Assembly (NCBI GenBank): GCA_002347125.1
Contig: DDXG01000361.1
Span: forward strand, 35,683-62,728
Source of the DNA: Phycisphaerales bacterium UBA2266
Lineage (GTDB): Bacteria > Planctomycetota > Phycisphaerae > Sedimentisphaerales > Anaerobacaceae
Length of the DNA: 27,046 nt
Reading direction: 5' to 3'
Position numbers and translations under genes: made by a program. The notes beneath the pieces were generated by a model. That model saw only the letters and a program-made list of their open reading frames with translations. It was not told the DNA's origin and searched no databases. Shown one piece after another: positions 9,324 through 16,330 of the stretch (position 1 is the first letter of the stretch; each line of letters begins with the position of its first letter).

Positions 9324-9393
9324 GTCCGGTGCATTTTCTGGGGAACGTGTCAGGTAATCCGGGTGCTCCAGCCGCCCAGGAAATGTACCGGAC
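9324..9393. repeat. Imperfect inverted repeat, hairpin 1 of 3 (REP/MITE-like)
   Basis: Arms at 9324-9341 and 9376-9393 are inverse complements at 16 of 18 positions (GTCCGGTGCATTTTCTGG against GTCCGGTACATTTCCTGG), with a 34-base loop. It is the first of three hairpins between two convergent genes. No coding potential is apparent. Likely a dispersed repetitive element. Confidence 0.7.
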
Positions 9394-9409
9394 CCCTTTA
9401 GACAGTAGG

Positions 9410-9443
9410 GTGTGCAACCCCGATGTACATCGGGGTTGCACAC
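9410..9443. repeat. Perfect 34-bp palindrome, hairpin 2 of 3
   Basis: The two 17-base halves (GTGTGCAACCCCGATGT and its exact inverse complement) meet with no spacer. Perfect spacer-less palindromes this long are unstable and uncommon, so the intact symmetry suggests a recent or functional origin. It could also work as a bidirectional terminator or a protein-binding site, but no T-tract is present on either side. Confidence 0.9.
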
Positions 9444-9447
9444 GCCG

Positions 9448-9503
9448 CTTCTCCGGGTGCTGCGTGTTCGTCACCGCGTGCGGACGCATGGCACGCGGAG
9501 AAG
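9448..9503. repeat. Imperfect inverted repeat, hairpin 3 of 3
   Basis: Arms CTTCTCCGGGTGC (9448-9460) and GCACGCGGAGAAG (9491-9503) pair at 12 of 13 positions. The pairing continues inward after a two-base bulge (TGCGT at 9461-9465 with ACGCA at 9484-9488). It completes a run of three hairpins covering 9324-9503. Confidence 0.7.
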
Positions 9504-9523
9504 GGTCTGGCTTTGCAGATCGC

Positions 9524-9550
9524 TAATCTGTGTAATCTGTGAAATCTGTG
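9524..9550. repeat. Three tandem copies of a 9-bp unit
   Basis: TAATCTGTG, TAATCTGTG and AAATCTGTG follow head to tail. The block sits between the hairpin cluster and the 3' end of the sulfatase gene and has no visible coding role. Similar short AT-richer tandem repeats are often dispersed and of unknown function. Confidence 0.8.
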
Positions 9551-9575
9551 GCTTACAGATGCCCCGATGGCTGTG

Positions 9576-10982
9576 TCATTGGGCCGCAGCGTAGAACATC
9601 TGCCTGTGCTTTTCGGCGTATCCCTTGAGCCTGGCTGCCACCTCTGGATACTTCTCAATCACATTGGTCGTCTCGAATGGATCGTTCACCATATCAAACA
9701 GTGACAGAGGAATCTTGTCTTGGCGGTATTTGCCCGCCTTGCCGTCGTTGGCCGCCTCCACGAGCGTGCGGTAGGCATGCGGCAGGTGCAGCTTCCACTT
9801 GCCGTCGCCGGAGATGACGCCCTCGAAGGTGGCCCCGGTCGAGAACGGATAGTAGTCGCTGGGGTTCTGGGCCCCGGGCTTGCCCGCGATCAGATCGAAG
9901 ACGTCTTTGCCGTCCACGGGATTGTCCGGCAGTTCCGCCCCGGCCAGATGGGCGAGCGTCGGCAGGATGTCCAGCGTACACCATGCCCGCGATGAGGCGA
10001 TGCCGGGCTGGATTCGCCCGGGGAACTTGACGATGCAGGCGCTTCGCGTGCCGCCGTCGAAACCCGTGCCCTTGGCCTCGCGATAGGGCGTCGAGCCGGA
10101 ATGGTTGCCGTAGGAAATCCACGGCCCATTGTCCGATGTGAAGATCACCATCGTATCGTCTTCGACACCGTTGTCCTTGAGGGCCTTCATGATCTGCCCC
10201 ACCGACCAGTCGATCTCCATCATCACGTCGCCGTAGAGCCCGACGCCGGATTTGCCCTTGAACCTGTCGCTGACGAACAGCGGCACGTGCGGCATCGAGT
10301 GCGGCACGTACAGGAGGAACGGCCCATCCTTGTGCCGGTTGATGAAGTCCACCGCGTGCTCGGTATACCAGGTCGTCAGCATCGGCTGGTGCTCCTTCGT
10401 CACGCGGTCGATCGTCACCCGGCCGTTTTCCCAGAACTGCAACGGGAACTTTCCCCAGTGCTCGGGATTCTCCGGATGGAACTCCCACATGTCATTGGAG
10501 TACATCAGCCCGCACGACTCATCGAATCCCCGCGACCACGGCCGTGTATCCTCCTGGTCTCCAATGTGCCACTTGCCGAATATCGCCGTCGCATATCCGC
10601 GGGTCTTGAGCACATGGCCGATGGTTGCATACTTGGGGTCGCAGCCGCGGGCATTCGGCCCGTGGGCCCCGAACACCTTCGTCCGGCCCGGGTAGCAGCC
10701 CGTCAACAGGGCACAGCGGGAGGCCGAGCACACTGCCTGAGGCACATAGAAGTTGTTGAACCGGCAACCTTCGGACGCCAGTTGCGCCACGTTGGGCGTC
10801 CGGTACACGGGCGCTCCAAACGGCTGAAAATCCGCCCAGCCTGAGTCATCGAGGAAGATGACCACGAAGTTCGGTCCGCGATCCTGCCGCCGACCGCCGC
10901 AAATCCCCGGGCCACCCATCCCCGCGGCTGATATCGCGGCGATCTTGAGAAAACCCCGCCTTGTCAATTCGCTGCTGTTCAT
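9576..10982 (-). CDS. Tat-exported type I (formylglycine-dependent) sulfatase
   Basis: Predicted 468-residue exported arylsulfatase-like enzyme. Residues 8-22 form a twin-arginine signal (TRRGFLKIAAISAAG). The sulfatase signature is complete: metal-binding D45-D46 in FLDDSGW, the modification site C85-S-A-S-R89 whose Cys is converted to formylglycine, K137 and H139 in GKWH, H232 in PHVP, and D284-N285 in TSDNG. It cleaves sulfate esters, here most likely on a carbohydrate, given the glycosidase and beta-helix neighbours. A separate maturase (FGE or anSME) must act on Cys85 and is not in this window. GAGGA lies nine bases before the ATG. The gene converges on the oxidoreductase gene across the hairpin cluster. 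Length and motifs are normal for the family. Confidence 0.93.
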   Translation of the reverse strand: MNSSELTRRGFLKIAAISAAGMGGPGICGGRRQDRGPNFVVIFLDDSGWADFQPFGAPVYRTPNVAQLASEGCRFNNFYVPQAVCSASRCALLTGCYPGRTKVFGAHGPNARGCDPKYATIGHVLKTRGYATAIFGKWHIGDQEDTRPWSRGFDESCGLMYSNDMWEFHPENPEHWGKFPLQFWENGRVTIDRVTKEHQPMLTTWYTEHAVDFINRHKDGPFLLYVPHSMPHVPLFVSDRFKGKSGVGLYGDVMMEIDWSVGQIMKALKDNGVEDDTMVIFTSDNGPWISYGNHSGSTPYREAKGTGFDGGTRSACIVKFPGRIQPGIASSRAWCTLDILPTLAHLAGAELPDNPVDGKDVFDLIAGKPGAQNPSDYYPFSTGATFEGVISGDGKWKLHLPHAYRTLVEAANDGKAGKYRQDKIPLSLFDMVNDPFETTNVIEKYPEVAARLKGYAEKHRQMFYAAAQ

Positions 10983-11418
10983 TCAATCACGTCCTCATTA
11001 TTACTTTCGAACGACCGGATTGTACCTTCGACCTGCGCTCACCGCCATACCCCGCCGTGCCAAGTCCATCCGTCTTGTCCGCCCCCCTGCCCCGCCGGCC
11101 GGTGCGTCATGACCGGAGTGTTGGCCCTCACGAAGACACCGGCAACCAACACCACGATAGTTTGTCGCAATGTCAGACTCACAGTCCACCCTTTCAATCC
11201 GCCTTCTCGTGACCTGAATTCGAAGTAGCGTCTCAGGGTCGCAAGCATGGAGTCATGGGCACGCGACTTGCTGAAACGCGATGCGGCAACACCGCCCGGA
11301 CCGCGATATTATCGGCTCGTCCCATAAAGATTAAAGCCCATTGGGGCGTCTGGCCGATGGTTGGGTAACTCTGTCACGGCGTGAAGCCGGAGGACGATTA
11401 CCGGACTGGGAAGATCGT
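10983..11418. other. Intergenic region between sulfatase and sigma-54 activator genes
   Basis: 436 bases separate the divergent sulfatase and regulator genes. The right half holds a -24/-12 promoter (11257-11272) directed at the regulator. No convincing sulfatase promoter is visible. Short frames exist on the minus strand here, one encoding a hydrophobic stretch at about 11130-11180. None has a good ribosome binding site, and I do not call a gene. Confidence 0.6.
11257..11272 (+). promoter_or_regulatory. Sigma-54 (-24/-12) promoter of the flagellar activator gene
   Basis: GGGCACGCGACTTGCT matches the consensus TGGCAC-N5-TTGCW except for the first T, with exactly ten bases between the essential GG (11258-11259) and GC (11270-11271). 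Transcription would begin near 11283, leaving a leader of about 135 bases before the ATG at 11419. Since the downstream gene encodes a sigma-54 activator, this suggests autoregulation or control by a second activator. Confidence 0.7.
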
Positions 11419-12876
11419 ATGGTCACAAAGCGAATCGTTGCCGTAAGCACCGACCCCGACACGCAGCAGTATGTCGGCCGCGCATGCAACGAATTACTCA
11501 TCGCCGATGATCTCTCCGAGGGGCTCGATATTATCGGAACCGCGTGTCCCGATCTGGTGGTCATGGACGCCCGGCACACACCGGCGGACGTGGCCAGGCT
11601 GATCGAGAGCATCGAGCAGCGGGGCCTGAACATCCCCGTGGCGGTCACGCACCGCGATAACCTCAACGTGGCGCCGGACGCCTATATTGCGGCGGGGGCA
11701 TGGGTGTGTCTGCCGGGAGCCGCTATGGCCGAACACCTTCGGTCGTCCTGTGAGGGACCCGTCAAGCAGACGCCTCGGGCCGAACTGGAGGACATGGCGC
11801 ACAGTTCCCACAACTATGACAAGCGATTCTACGTCGATGCCAGTGCCGCCGCCGTGAATATGGTCGGAGTCAGCGAGTCCATGACCAACACACTGGGGTT
11901 GCTCACACTGGTCGCTGAAAGCCAGTGCAACCCGGTCCTGATTGTGGGCGAGACAGGCACGGGCAAGGAGCTGGCGGCCAGGGCCGTGCACCACGTACGG
12001 CATCCCCAAGCCCCGTTCGTGGCAATCAACTGTGCCGCATTGACGGCGAGCCTTCTTGAGAGCGAGCTGTTCGGGCATGTCAAAGGGTCCTTCACCGGCG
12101 CCGACCGTGATAAGACGGGGCTGCTCGAGCTGGCCGGTGACGGCACGGTGTTTCTCGATGAGATCAGCGAGATGCCGCTCGACCTCCAAGCCAAGCTCCT
12201 GCGCGTGTTGCAGGAACGCGTGTTCCGGAAGGTCGGCGGCACGGAGAGTGTTGCATGTCGCGCCACCATCGTCGCGTCGAGTAACCGCAACCTCTTGAGG
12301 GAATCGCTCGATAATCGCTTCCGACGAGACCTGTACTACCGACTGAGCGTATGTCCGATAACTATGCCGTCGCTCAGCGATCCCGCCCGTCGCCAGGATA
12401 TCGGCCTGCTGGCGGAACACTTCCTGCGAACCTCGACAATTCACCCGGCCAGGAGCCGCCGAATAAGGTGTCTCACAAGACTGGCCGTCGAAGCATTGGA
12501 GCGTCATTCGTGGCCCGGCAATGTGAGGGAACTGCGCAATGTCATCGAACGGGCCATCCTCCACGAGACCACCGATAAGATTGGCCTCAGCAGCATCCAA
12601 GGCCACTTGGCTGAGTACGCAGCGCTTGCCGGGGATGGACCGGGCCTGCCCGTGAAGGACTTCTCCCTTGCCAAGGCCGAACGGGAGCTTATCGGACGTG
12701 CACTCCAGCAGACCGAGGGCCAGAAGAGCCGTGCCGCAGGCCTCCTGGGTATCAGCCGGGCCACACTATATGATAAGTTGCGGCTCTACGGCCTCGGACA
12801 ATACAAGGCAGGCAATGCCGCCGGTCAGACCGCCAACCCATTGGATGCCGCTGAACCCATAGGTGCTTCCGCCTGA
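11419..12876 (+). CDS. NtrC-family sigma-54-dependent response regulator (likely flagellar activator)
   Basis: Predicted 485-residue cytoplasmic transcription activator. Residues 1-115 are receiver-like: D50 in DLVVMD sits at the phosphoacceptor position, but the acidic pair is reduced (STDPD) and the conserved Lys loop reads LPGA, so normal phosphorylation is doubtful. The AAA+ domain (about 155-390) has Walker A GETGTGKE (177-184), a sigma-54-contact loop GSFTGA (223-228; the usual form is GAFTGA) and Walker B GTVFLDE (242-248). A Fis-type HTH follows (about 425-465, KSRAAGLLGISRATLYDKL). The ATG at 11419 is preferred because it starts the receiver fold (MVTKRIVAV); the frame is open 26 codons upstream. 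The product probably activates the sigma-54 promoters of flgB, fliK and itself, a role like FlrC/FleR/FlgR. It is followed by flgM. Confidence 0.9.
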   Translation: MVTKRIVAVSTDPDTQQYVGRACNELLIADDLSEGLDIIGTACPDLVVMDARHTPADVARLIESIEQRGLNIPVAVTHRDNLNVAPDAYIAAGAWVCLPGAAMAEHLRSSCEGPVKQTPRAELEDMAHSSHNYDKRFYVDASAAAVNMVGVSESMTNTLGLLTLVAESQCNPVLIVGETGTGKELAARAVHHVRHPQAPFVAINCAALTASLLESELFGHVKGSFTGADRDKTGLLELAGDGTVFLDEISEMPLDLQAKLLRVLQERVFRKVGGTESVACRATIVASSNRNLLRESLDNRFRRDLYYRLSVCPITMPSLSDPARRQDIGLLAEHFLRTSTIHPARSRRIRCLTRLAVEALERHSWPGNVRELRNVIERAILHETTDKIGLSSIQGHLAEYAALAGDGPGLPVKDFSLAKAERELIGRALQQTEGQKSRAAGLLGISRATLYDKLRLYGLGQYKAGNAAGQTANPLDAAEPIGASA

Positions 12877-12973
12877 CCGCCCCTGCTGAGCCCTCATACC
12901 CGCGCCAAGTCTACAGGCAGAGCCCCACCCGGCACCGGACTTTAGCGAAAATCACAAAGTCTTGAGAAAAGTG

Positions 12974-13000
12974 TAAAGTCCTCACCGGTTCGAGCGAGAA
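12974..13000 (+). promoter_or_regulatory. Sigma-28 (FliA)-like promoter of the flgM-like gene
   Basis: TAAAGTCC, then 11 bases, then AGCGAGAA. The -35 box matches TAAAGTTT at 6 of 8 positions. The -10 box keeps the CGAnAA core of GCCGATAA, and the spacer is exactly the canonical 11. Transcription would start near 13007, about 30 bases before the ATG. The same layout occurs before flagellin. Confidence 0.6.
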
Positions 13001-13037
13001 CAGGAATAGTCGGGCGACACACACAAAGGCGCCAGCT

Positions 13038-13307
13038 ATGACCGATAAGATCGATACCAATCAGATTCGCAGCATCGTCGAGCAGGCAACCTACGAGCAT
13101 CCGGGCTGCCCGAAGGTGCCTCCGGTTGAGCAGACCGATGCCTCATTGGATGTGGCGTATGCGGGCTTGATTGAGAAGGCCAAGGAAGCGGCCCAGACCG
13201 ATGCGGCGGCGGTCAGCCGCGCCCGCCAGTTGCTCGCCACAGGTGGACTGGACAGCCCCGAAAACGCTCTCGAAGCCGCCCGCAACATGGTAAGACTGGG
13301 AATCTGA
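13038..13307 (+). CDS. flgM: FlgM-like anti-sigma-28 factor (probable)
   Basis: Predicted 89-residue soluble protein, the usual size for FlgM. The N-terminal half is polar and looks disordered. The C-terminal half (about 45-89, SRARQLLATGGLDSPENALEAARNMVRLGI) has the two short helices with a G-x-[LY]-D-[ST]P turn seen in FlgM sigma-binding regions. Overall similarity to enterobacterial FlgM is low, so the assignment leans on size, C-terminal pattern, position between a flagellar activator and flagellar genes, and the sigma-28-like promoter in front. FlgM normally holds FliA inactive until the hook is complete and is then exported through the flagellum. AAAGGC lies seven bases before the ATG. 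A terminator follows at 13393-13426. Confidence 0.55.
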   Translation: MTDKIDTNQIRSIVEQATYEHPGCPKVPPVEQTDASLDVAYAGLIEKAKEAAQTDAAAVSRARQLLATGGLDSPENALEAARNMVRLGI

Positions 13308-13392
13308 GAGCGATAGGAAAACAGACGACCCAGGCCGACCAGGGAAGGCCGAGACCAAGCCTCAATGGACTGAAAAATCGGCGAGGACTTGT

Positions 13393-13426
13393 GGCGTGAC
13401 CCGCTGCAATGCGTCGCCGTTTTTTT
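13393..13426 (+). terminator. Intrinsic terminator after the flgM-like gene
   Basis: GGC and GAC (13393-13395, 13398-13400) pair with GTC and GCC (13413-13418) around a two-base bulge and an imperfect inner stem, followed by seven T residues (13420-13426). It lies about 85 bases after the flgM-like stop and just before the 3' end of the opposite-strand gene. Confidence 0.55.
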
Positions 13427-13443
13427 ATGCGCATGGCAGGCAC

Positions 13444-13674
13444 TCAGGCCTGGATATCCACATAAGATGGGCCATCCGATTCACCAAGCCGGTTGTGGAC
13501 TCTGGCACGGGCGGTGTAGATCATCGGTCCCGACTCGTCTGGGGCGGCGAAGCGTCCGGCGTTGAATTCACAGCGGGGGTCTTCGTACTCGAACCTCCGG
13601 CCGATACGCCAAGAACCGGTGAGCCTGTCGATGGGAACCGAGCGGACAACCGTGCATGTGATTCTCTTGACCAT
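13444..13674 (-). CDS. Small hypothetical protein, 76 aa
   Basis: No family recognised. The product (MVKRITCTVVRSVPIDRL start) is soluble, basic at first, and has no membrane segment or signal peptide. Codon third positions are strongly C/G as in the neighbouring genes, and GGGGGTG lies five bases before the ATG at 13672-13674, which supports real coding. An upstream in-frame start at 13695 (MAIGGDT) is possible but would place the ribosome binding site inside the gene. The gene faces the flgM terminator and lies about 220 bases downstream of the small membrane-protein gene on the same strand, within the flagellar island. A flagellar role is only guilt by association. Confidence 0.6.
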   Translation of the reverse strand: MVKRITCTVVRSVPIDRLTGSWRIGRRFEYEDPRCEFNAGRFAAPDESGPMIYTARARVHNRLGESDGPSYVDIQA

Positions 13675-13894
13675 GGTATCACCCCCAATTGCCATTATAG
13701 TAGCAGATTGGAGCGGTTAAGAGAAGTGGAATTCGGCGCCCCGAGGTGTTCGGTACACTCGTTCGTCCGCGGCCGGCCCGCCCGTCGCGGCAAACCGGAG
13801 ATTATGGGAACCTTGGGGTCGGGTCTCCAGGCGCAGCCCAAAGAAAAGCACCGGGTCTGCCCACCGACGGGAAATGATTGGCAGGGATCGGCGC

Positions 13895-14296
13895 CTATCT
13901 TTCCGTGGCCTTGGGCGTAATCGGCTGCGCTGGGGCGTTGGGATCGGCAGGCGCGGGCTTCTCGGGAATGACGCCCAAGGCCCTCTCGATGCGGGCAAGA
14001 CGCATGGCCAGGTCCGCAACGGCCCTGTCGATGGAATCCAGGCGTTGCGCGATGGCCCGAATATCTGCGTCCACAGTCAAGATCGTCTTCTCGTTGAGAT
14101 CCATGTAACGCTGCATCAGGTTCTCGTAGGCGTCGATGGCCCGGGCCGCGTCCGTTCGATAACCCGGAACCGTCACCTCCGGCCGGACTTCGTAGGTCGT
14201 CCGATTTCGACCCTGAAGGGCCGCCGGCAACAACGCAAGCACAAGGCAGCCCAGGATCAGGGCAATACACGCGACCTGGTATCTACGACTGTTCAT
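13895..14296 (-). CDS. Small membrane-anchored coiled-coil protein, 133 aa
   Basis: No family recognised. Residues 8-27 form one hydrophobic segment (VACIALILGCLVLALLPAAL), a membrane anchor or uncleaved signal. The rest should lie in the periplasm. Residues about 50-110 are heptad-rich and predicted coiled coil (ENLMQRYMDLNEK through DSIDRAVADLAMRLARIERAL). The tail is a short Pro/Ala-rich stretch (PEKPAPADPNAPAQP). AGGAG lies eight bases before the ATG, so the start is well supported. It lies downstream of the GT41-type glycosyltransferase on the same strand with a 133-base gap, so it may be cotranscribed with it. The topology would suit a scaffold or stator-like accessory protein, but no function can be claimed. 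Confidence 0.75.
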   Translation of the reverse strand: MNSRRYQVACIALILGCLVLALLPAALQGRNRTTYEVRPEVTVPGYRTDAARAIDAYENLMQRYMDLNEKTILTVDADIRAIAQRLDSIDRAVADLAMRLARIERALGVIPEKPAPADPNAPAQPITPKATER

Positions 14297-14429
14297 AAGT
14301 CCATCTCCTAAGCGACAGACGTCTTACCCCGGCGTATATCGGCAGATTCCGGCCGCCGGTACGGTGTTTGCTTCCTGAAGACAGGTCCTTGCGGGCAGGA
14401 GTATGCCGGGAACCTCCAACAAGACGGGC

Positions 14430-16148
14430 TTACCACCGCCCACTGGAGCGGCCGGCGCACCAAGTCCGCCAGATATGGCGATAGGCCTCTTCCACCTGCC
14501 GGGCAAAGGCCCGCGCATGGCACAGGCCAGACGTGGCGATTCTCGCCCGCATGGACGACCGGATTCGAGCCAGGGCATCCAGGTTCTGCGCCAGTGAGAC
14601 GGCCTTGGCGACGTATTCCCTCGGCGTGGCGGCGGCGAAAAACTCCAACTTCAGGCGCGTCAGAATGCTCAGTCCCACCCGAGACAGATGGCTGTCGACC
14701 CCGATCAGCGTGACCACCGGCACACCCATCCAGAGGGCCTCGCACGTCGTTGTCGTCCCATTGTACGGGTACGTGTCCAGGGCGATGTCCACTTGATTGT
14801 AGAGCGACAGATGTTCGACAGGGCAGCGCCAGCCAACGATGCAAATCCGATCCGCCGGCAGGCCCCCTTGGGTAAACGGCATCGAGAAGTGCTCGCGGAC
14901 CGAAGGTTCGTCCCCACCCTTGATCTTCAGCAGTAAATGCGAACCTGGAGCGTTCGCCAGAATCGCCGACCAAAGTTCGACCATTCGCGGATTGATCTTG
15001 GCGCTGTTGTTGAACGACCCGAAGGTGATCCGACCCGTCCGGGCCGCCGGCAGAGGCGTAACATCCGGGGCAAAATCAGGGGGGCGATAGCACAAGAAAC
15101 CGTCCGGGAGCATCAGCAGCCGTTCGGTATAGTGGCACTGGAAATGGGGCAGGTCCGCCACGGCGTCCGTCAAGCGATAGTCGATGGCGTCCATGCCGGT
15201 CGTGTTCGGGTAGCCAAGGTAGGTGGCTTGGATGGGGGCCGGCCTGCGGGCCATGACGAGAAGCCGGTTGTCCCCGACATGTCCGGCCAGGTCGACCAGG
15301 ATATCGATCTGGTCGTTCTCAATGAGCCTTGCCGCTGCCGAGTCATCGAGGCCGTAGATACTGCGATACCGGCAGAACTTGTCTTTGAGCCGGTCGGTCA
15401 CTTCATCCGGGTACTCGACGTTAGCGTAGCCGAATGTCTCAACCGCCTGCAAATCGTGTCCGTCCAGCAACGATTCAATGAAGTAGGCCACCGAGTTTCG
15501 CCGGAGATCCGGCGATACATAGCCCACGCGAAGCCTGCGATCCGGGTCGGGGTCGTTGGGGTGGTCGGTCCTCACAGGTATCGCCGACGTGTGCCGCCTC
15601 GCCCACTCCAGATGCTCGGCAAACAACGACGGCGGGGCAATGTCTGCCTGCTGGTGGAGGCGGAACAGTAGATTCGAGTGTGCCGCAGCGTGATCCGGCA
15701 TCCCCTGCACGGCCGTCCTCAGCAATGCGATACCCTCCTCGGTGCGTCCGGCCTCAAGCAGGGCCCTGGCCAGATTGGCCTGCAGCTCGGGGCGGTCCGG
15801 ACACAACCCCAAGGCCCGCCGCTGGTGCTCAATGCCCTCAAGAATCCGTCCGGTGTATTGGCATATTGAGCCCAGCGCATTGTACGCCGCGGCATCGGGG
15901 TGGTGCTCCAGAAGCCTGCGACAACACCGCTCGGCCTGATCCAGGGAACCGATCGATCTGAGTGCCGCGACAACGCGGCGAATCAATGGGGCCCGGGAAG
16001 GATCGACATCAAGAATCGCTCCCGCCATGGCTAGGCAGGATTCAGACAACAAGGCGGCCGCCGTCTCCGAATCCCGGCGTTCGGCAGCCTCACAGCCGCG
16101 GGCCAGGTCCAGACATACAGCCGGGATATCAAGAACCGTGGAATTCAT
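14430..16148 (-). CDS. TPR protein with O-GlcNAc transferase-like (GT41) domain
   Basis: Predicted 572-residue cytoplasmic enzyme. Residues about 55-165 hold TPR-like repeats (AAYNALGSICQYTGRILEGIEHQRRAL and its neighbours). From about 205 comes a GT41 catalytic region of the OGT/SPINDLY family: LRVGYVSPDLRRNSVAYF, ILVDLAGHVGDNRLLVMARRPAPIQATYLGYPNTTG, FGSFNNSAKINP (Lys equivalent to the nucleotide-sugar-binding Lys of OGT), ALDTYPYNGTTTTCEALWMGVPVVTL and RVG. Family members attach GlcNAc, or fucose for SPY, to Ser/Thr of proteins. Next to fliS and flagellin, flagellin is the obvious candidate substrate. Oddity: bacterial homologues usually read RRHSV where this protein has R216-R217-N218, so the conserved His is Asn. 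No clear Shine-Dalgarno sequence precedes the ATG; the 182-base gap to fliS has no sigma-54 or sigma-28 site I can defend. Confidence 0.9.
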   Translation of the reverse strand: MNSTVLDIPAVCLDLARGCEAAERRDSETAAALLSESCLAMAGAILDVDPSRAPLIRRVVAALRSIGSLDQAERCCRRLLEHHPDAAAYNALGSICQYTGRILEGIEHQRRALGLCPDRPELQANLARALLEAGRTEEGIALLRTAVQGMPDHAAAHSNLLFRLHQQADIAPPSLFAEHLEWARRHTSAIPVRTDHPNDPDPDRRLRVGYVSPDLRRNSVAYFIESLLDGHDLQAVETFGYANVEYPDEVTDRLKDKFCRYRSIYGLDDSAAARLIENDQIDILVDLAGHVGDNRLLVMARRPAPIQATYLGYPNTTGMDAIDYRLTDAVADLPHFQCHYTERLLMLPDGFLCYRPPDFAPDVTPLPAARTGRITFGSFNNSAKINPRMVELWSAILANAPGSHLLLKIKGGDEPSVREHFSMPFTQGGLPADRICIVGWRCPVEHLSLYNQVDIALDTYPYNGTTTTCEALWMGVPVVTLIGVDSHLSRVGLSILTRLKLEFFAAATPREYVAKAVSLAQNLDALARIRSSMRARIATSGLCHARAFARQVEEAYRHIWRTWCAGRSSGRW

Positions 16149-16330
16149 GGGCCGGAAGTGCCGGACGGACAGGCCGTCGGGACCGGAAAAGGGTGGCCGA
16201 TAGTATGCTTGCCTGAAACGACTCGAATATCCATCTTCTCATATATCGGCCGTGCGAGGCTTGGGCCGTTAGCATGGCCCCACGCCGGACCCGGCGCCCT
16301 CGTATCGGGCCGATGGAGCAACACAGGCCC

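Noticed and set aside
9398..9658. Minus-strand 86-codon frame in the repeat cluster
   Set aside because: Its sequence is a translation of the palindrome and tandem repeats; no independent evidence of coding.
11332..11400. TAAAGCCC followed by GCCGATGG before the activator
   Set aside because: The spacer is 13 bases rather than 11 and the -10 box is imperfect. The nearby -24/-12 site is a better explanation.
11494..12606. Minus-strand 370-codon frame
   Set aside because: Antisense to the sigma-54 activator, whose AAA+ motifs are unmistakable.
12941..12958. GGCAC-N5-TT upstream of the flgM-like gene as a sigma-54 site
   Set aside because: The essential GC of the -12 element is replaced by TA. 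The sigma-28-like site fits better.
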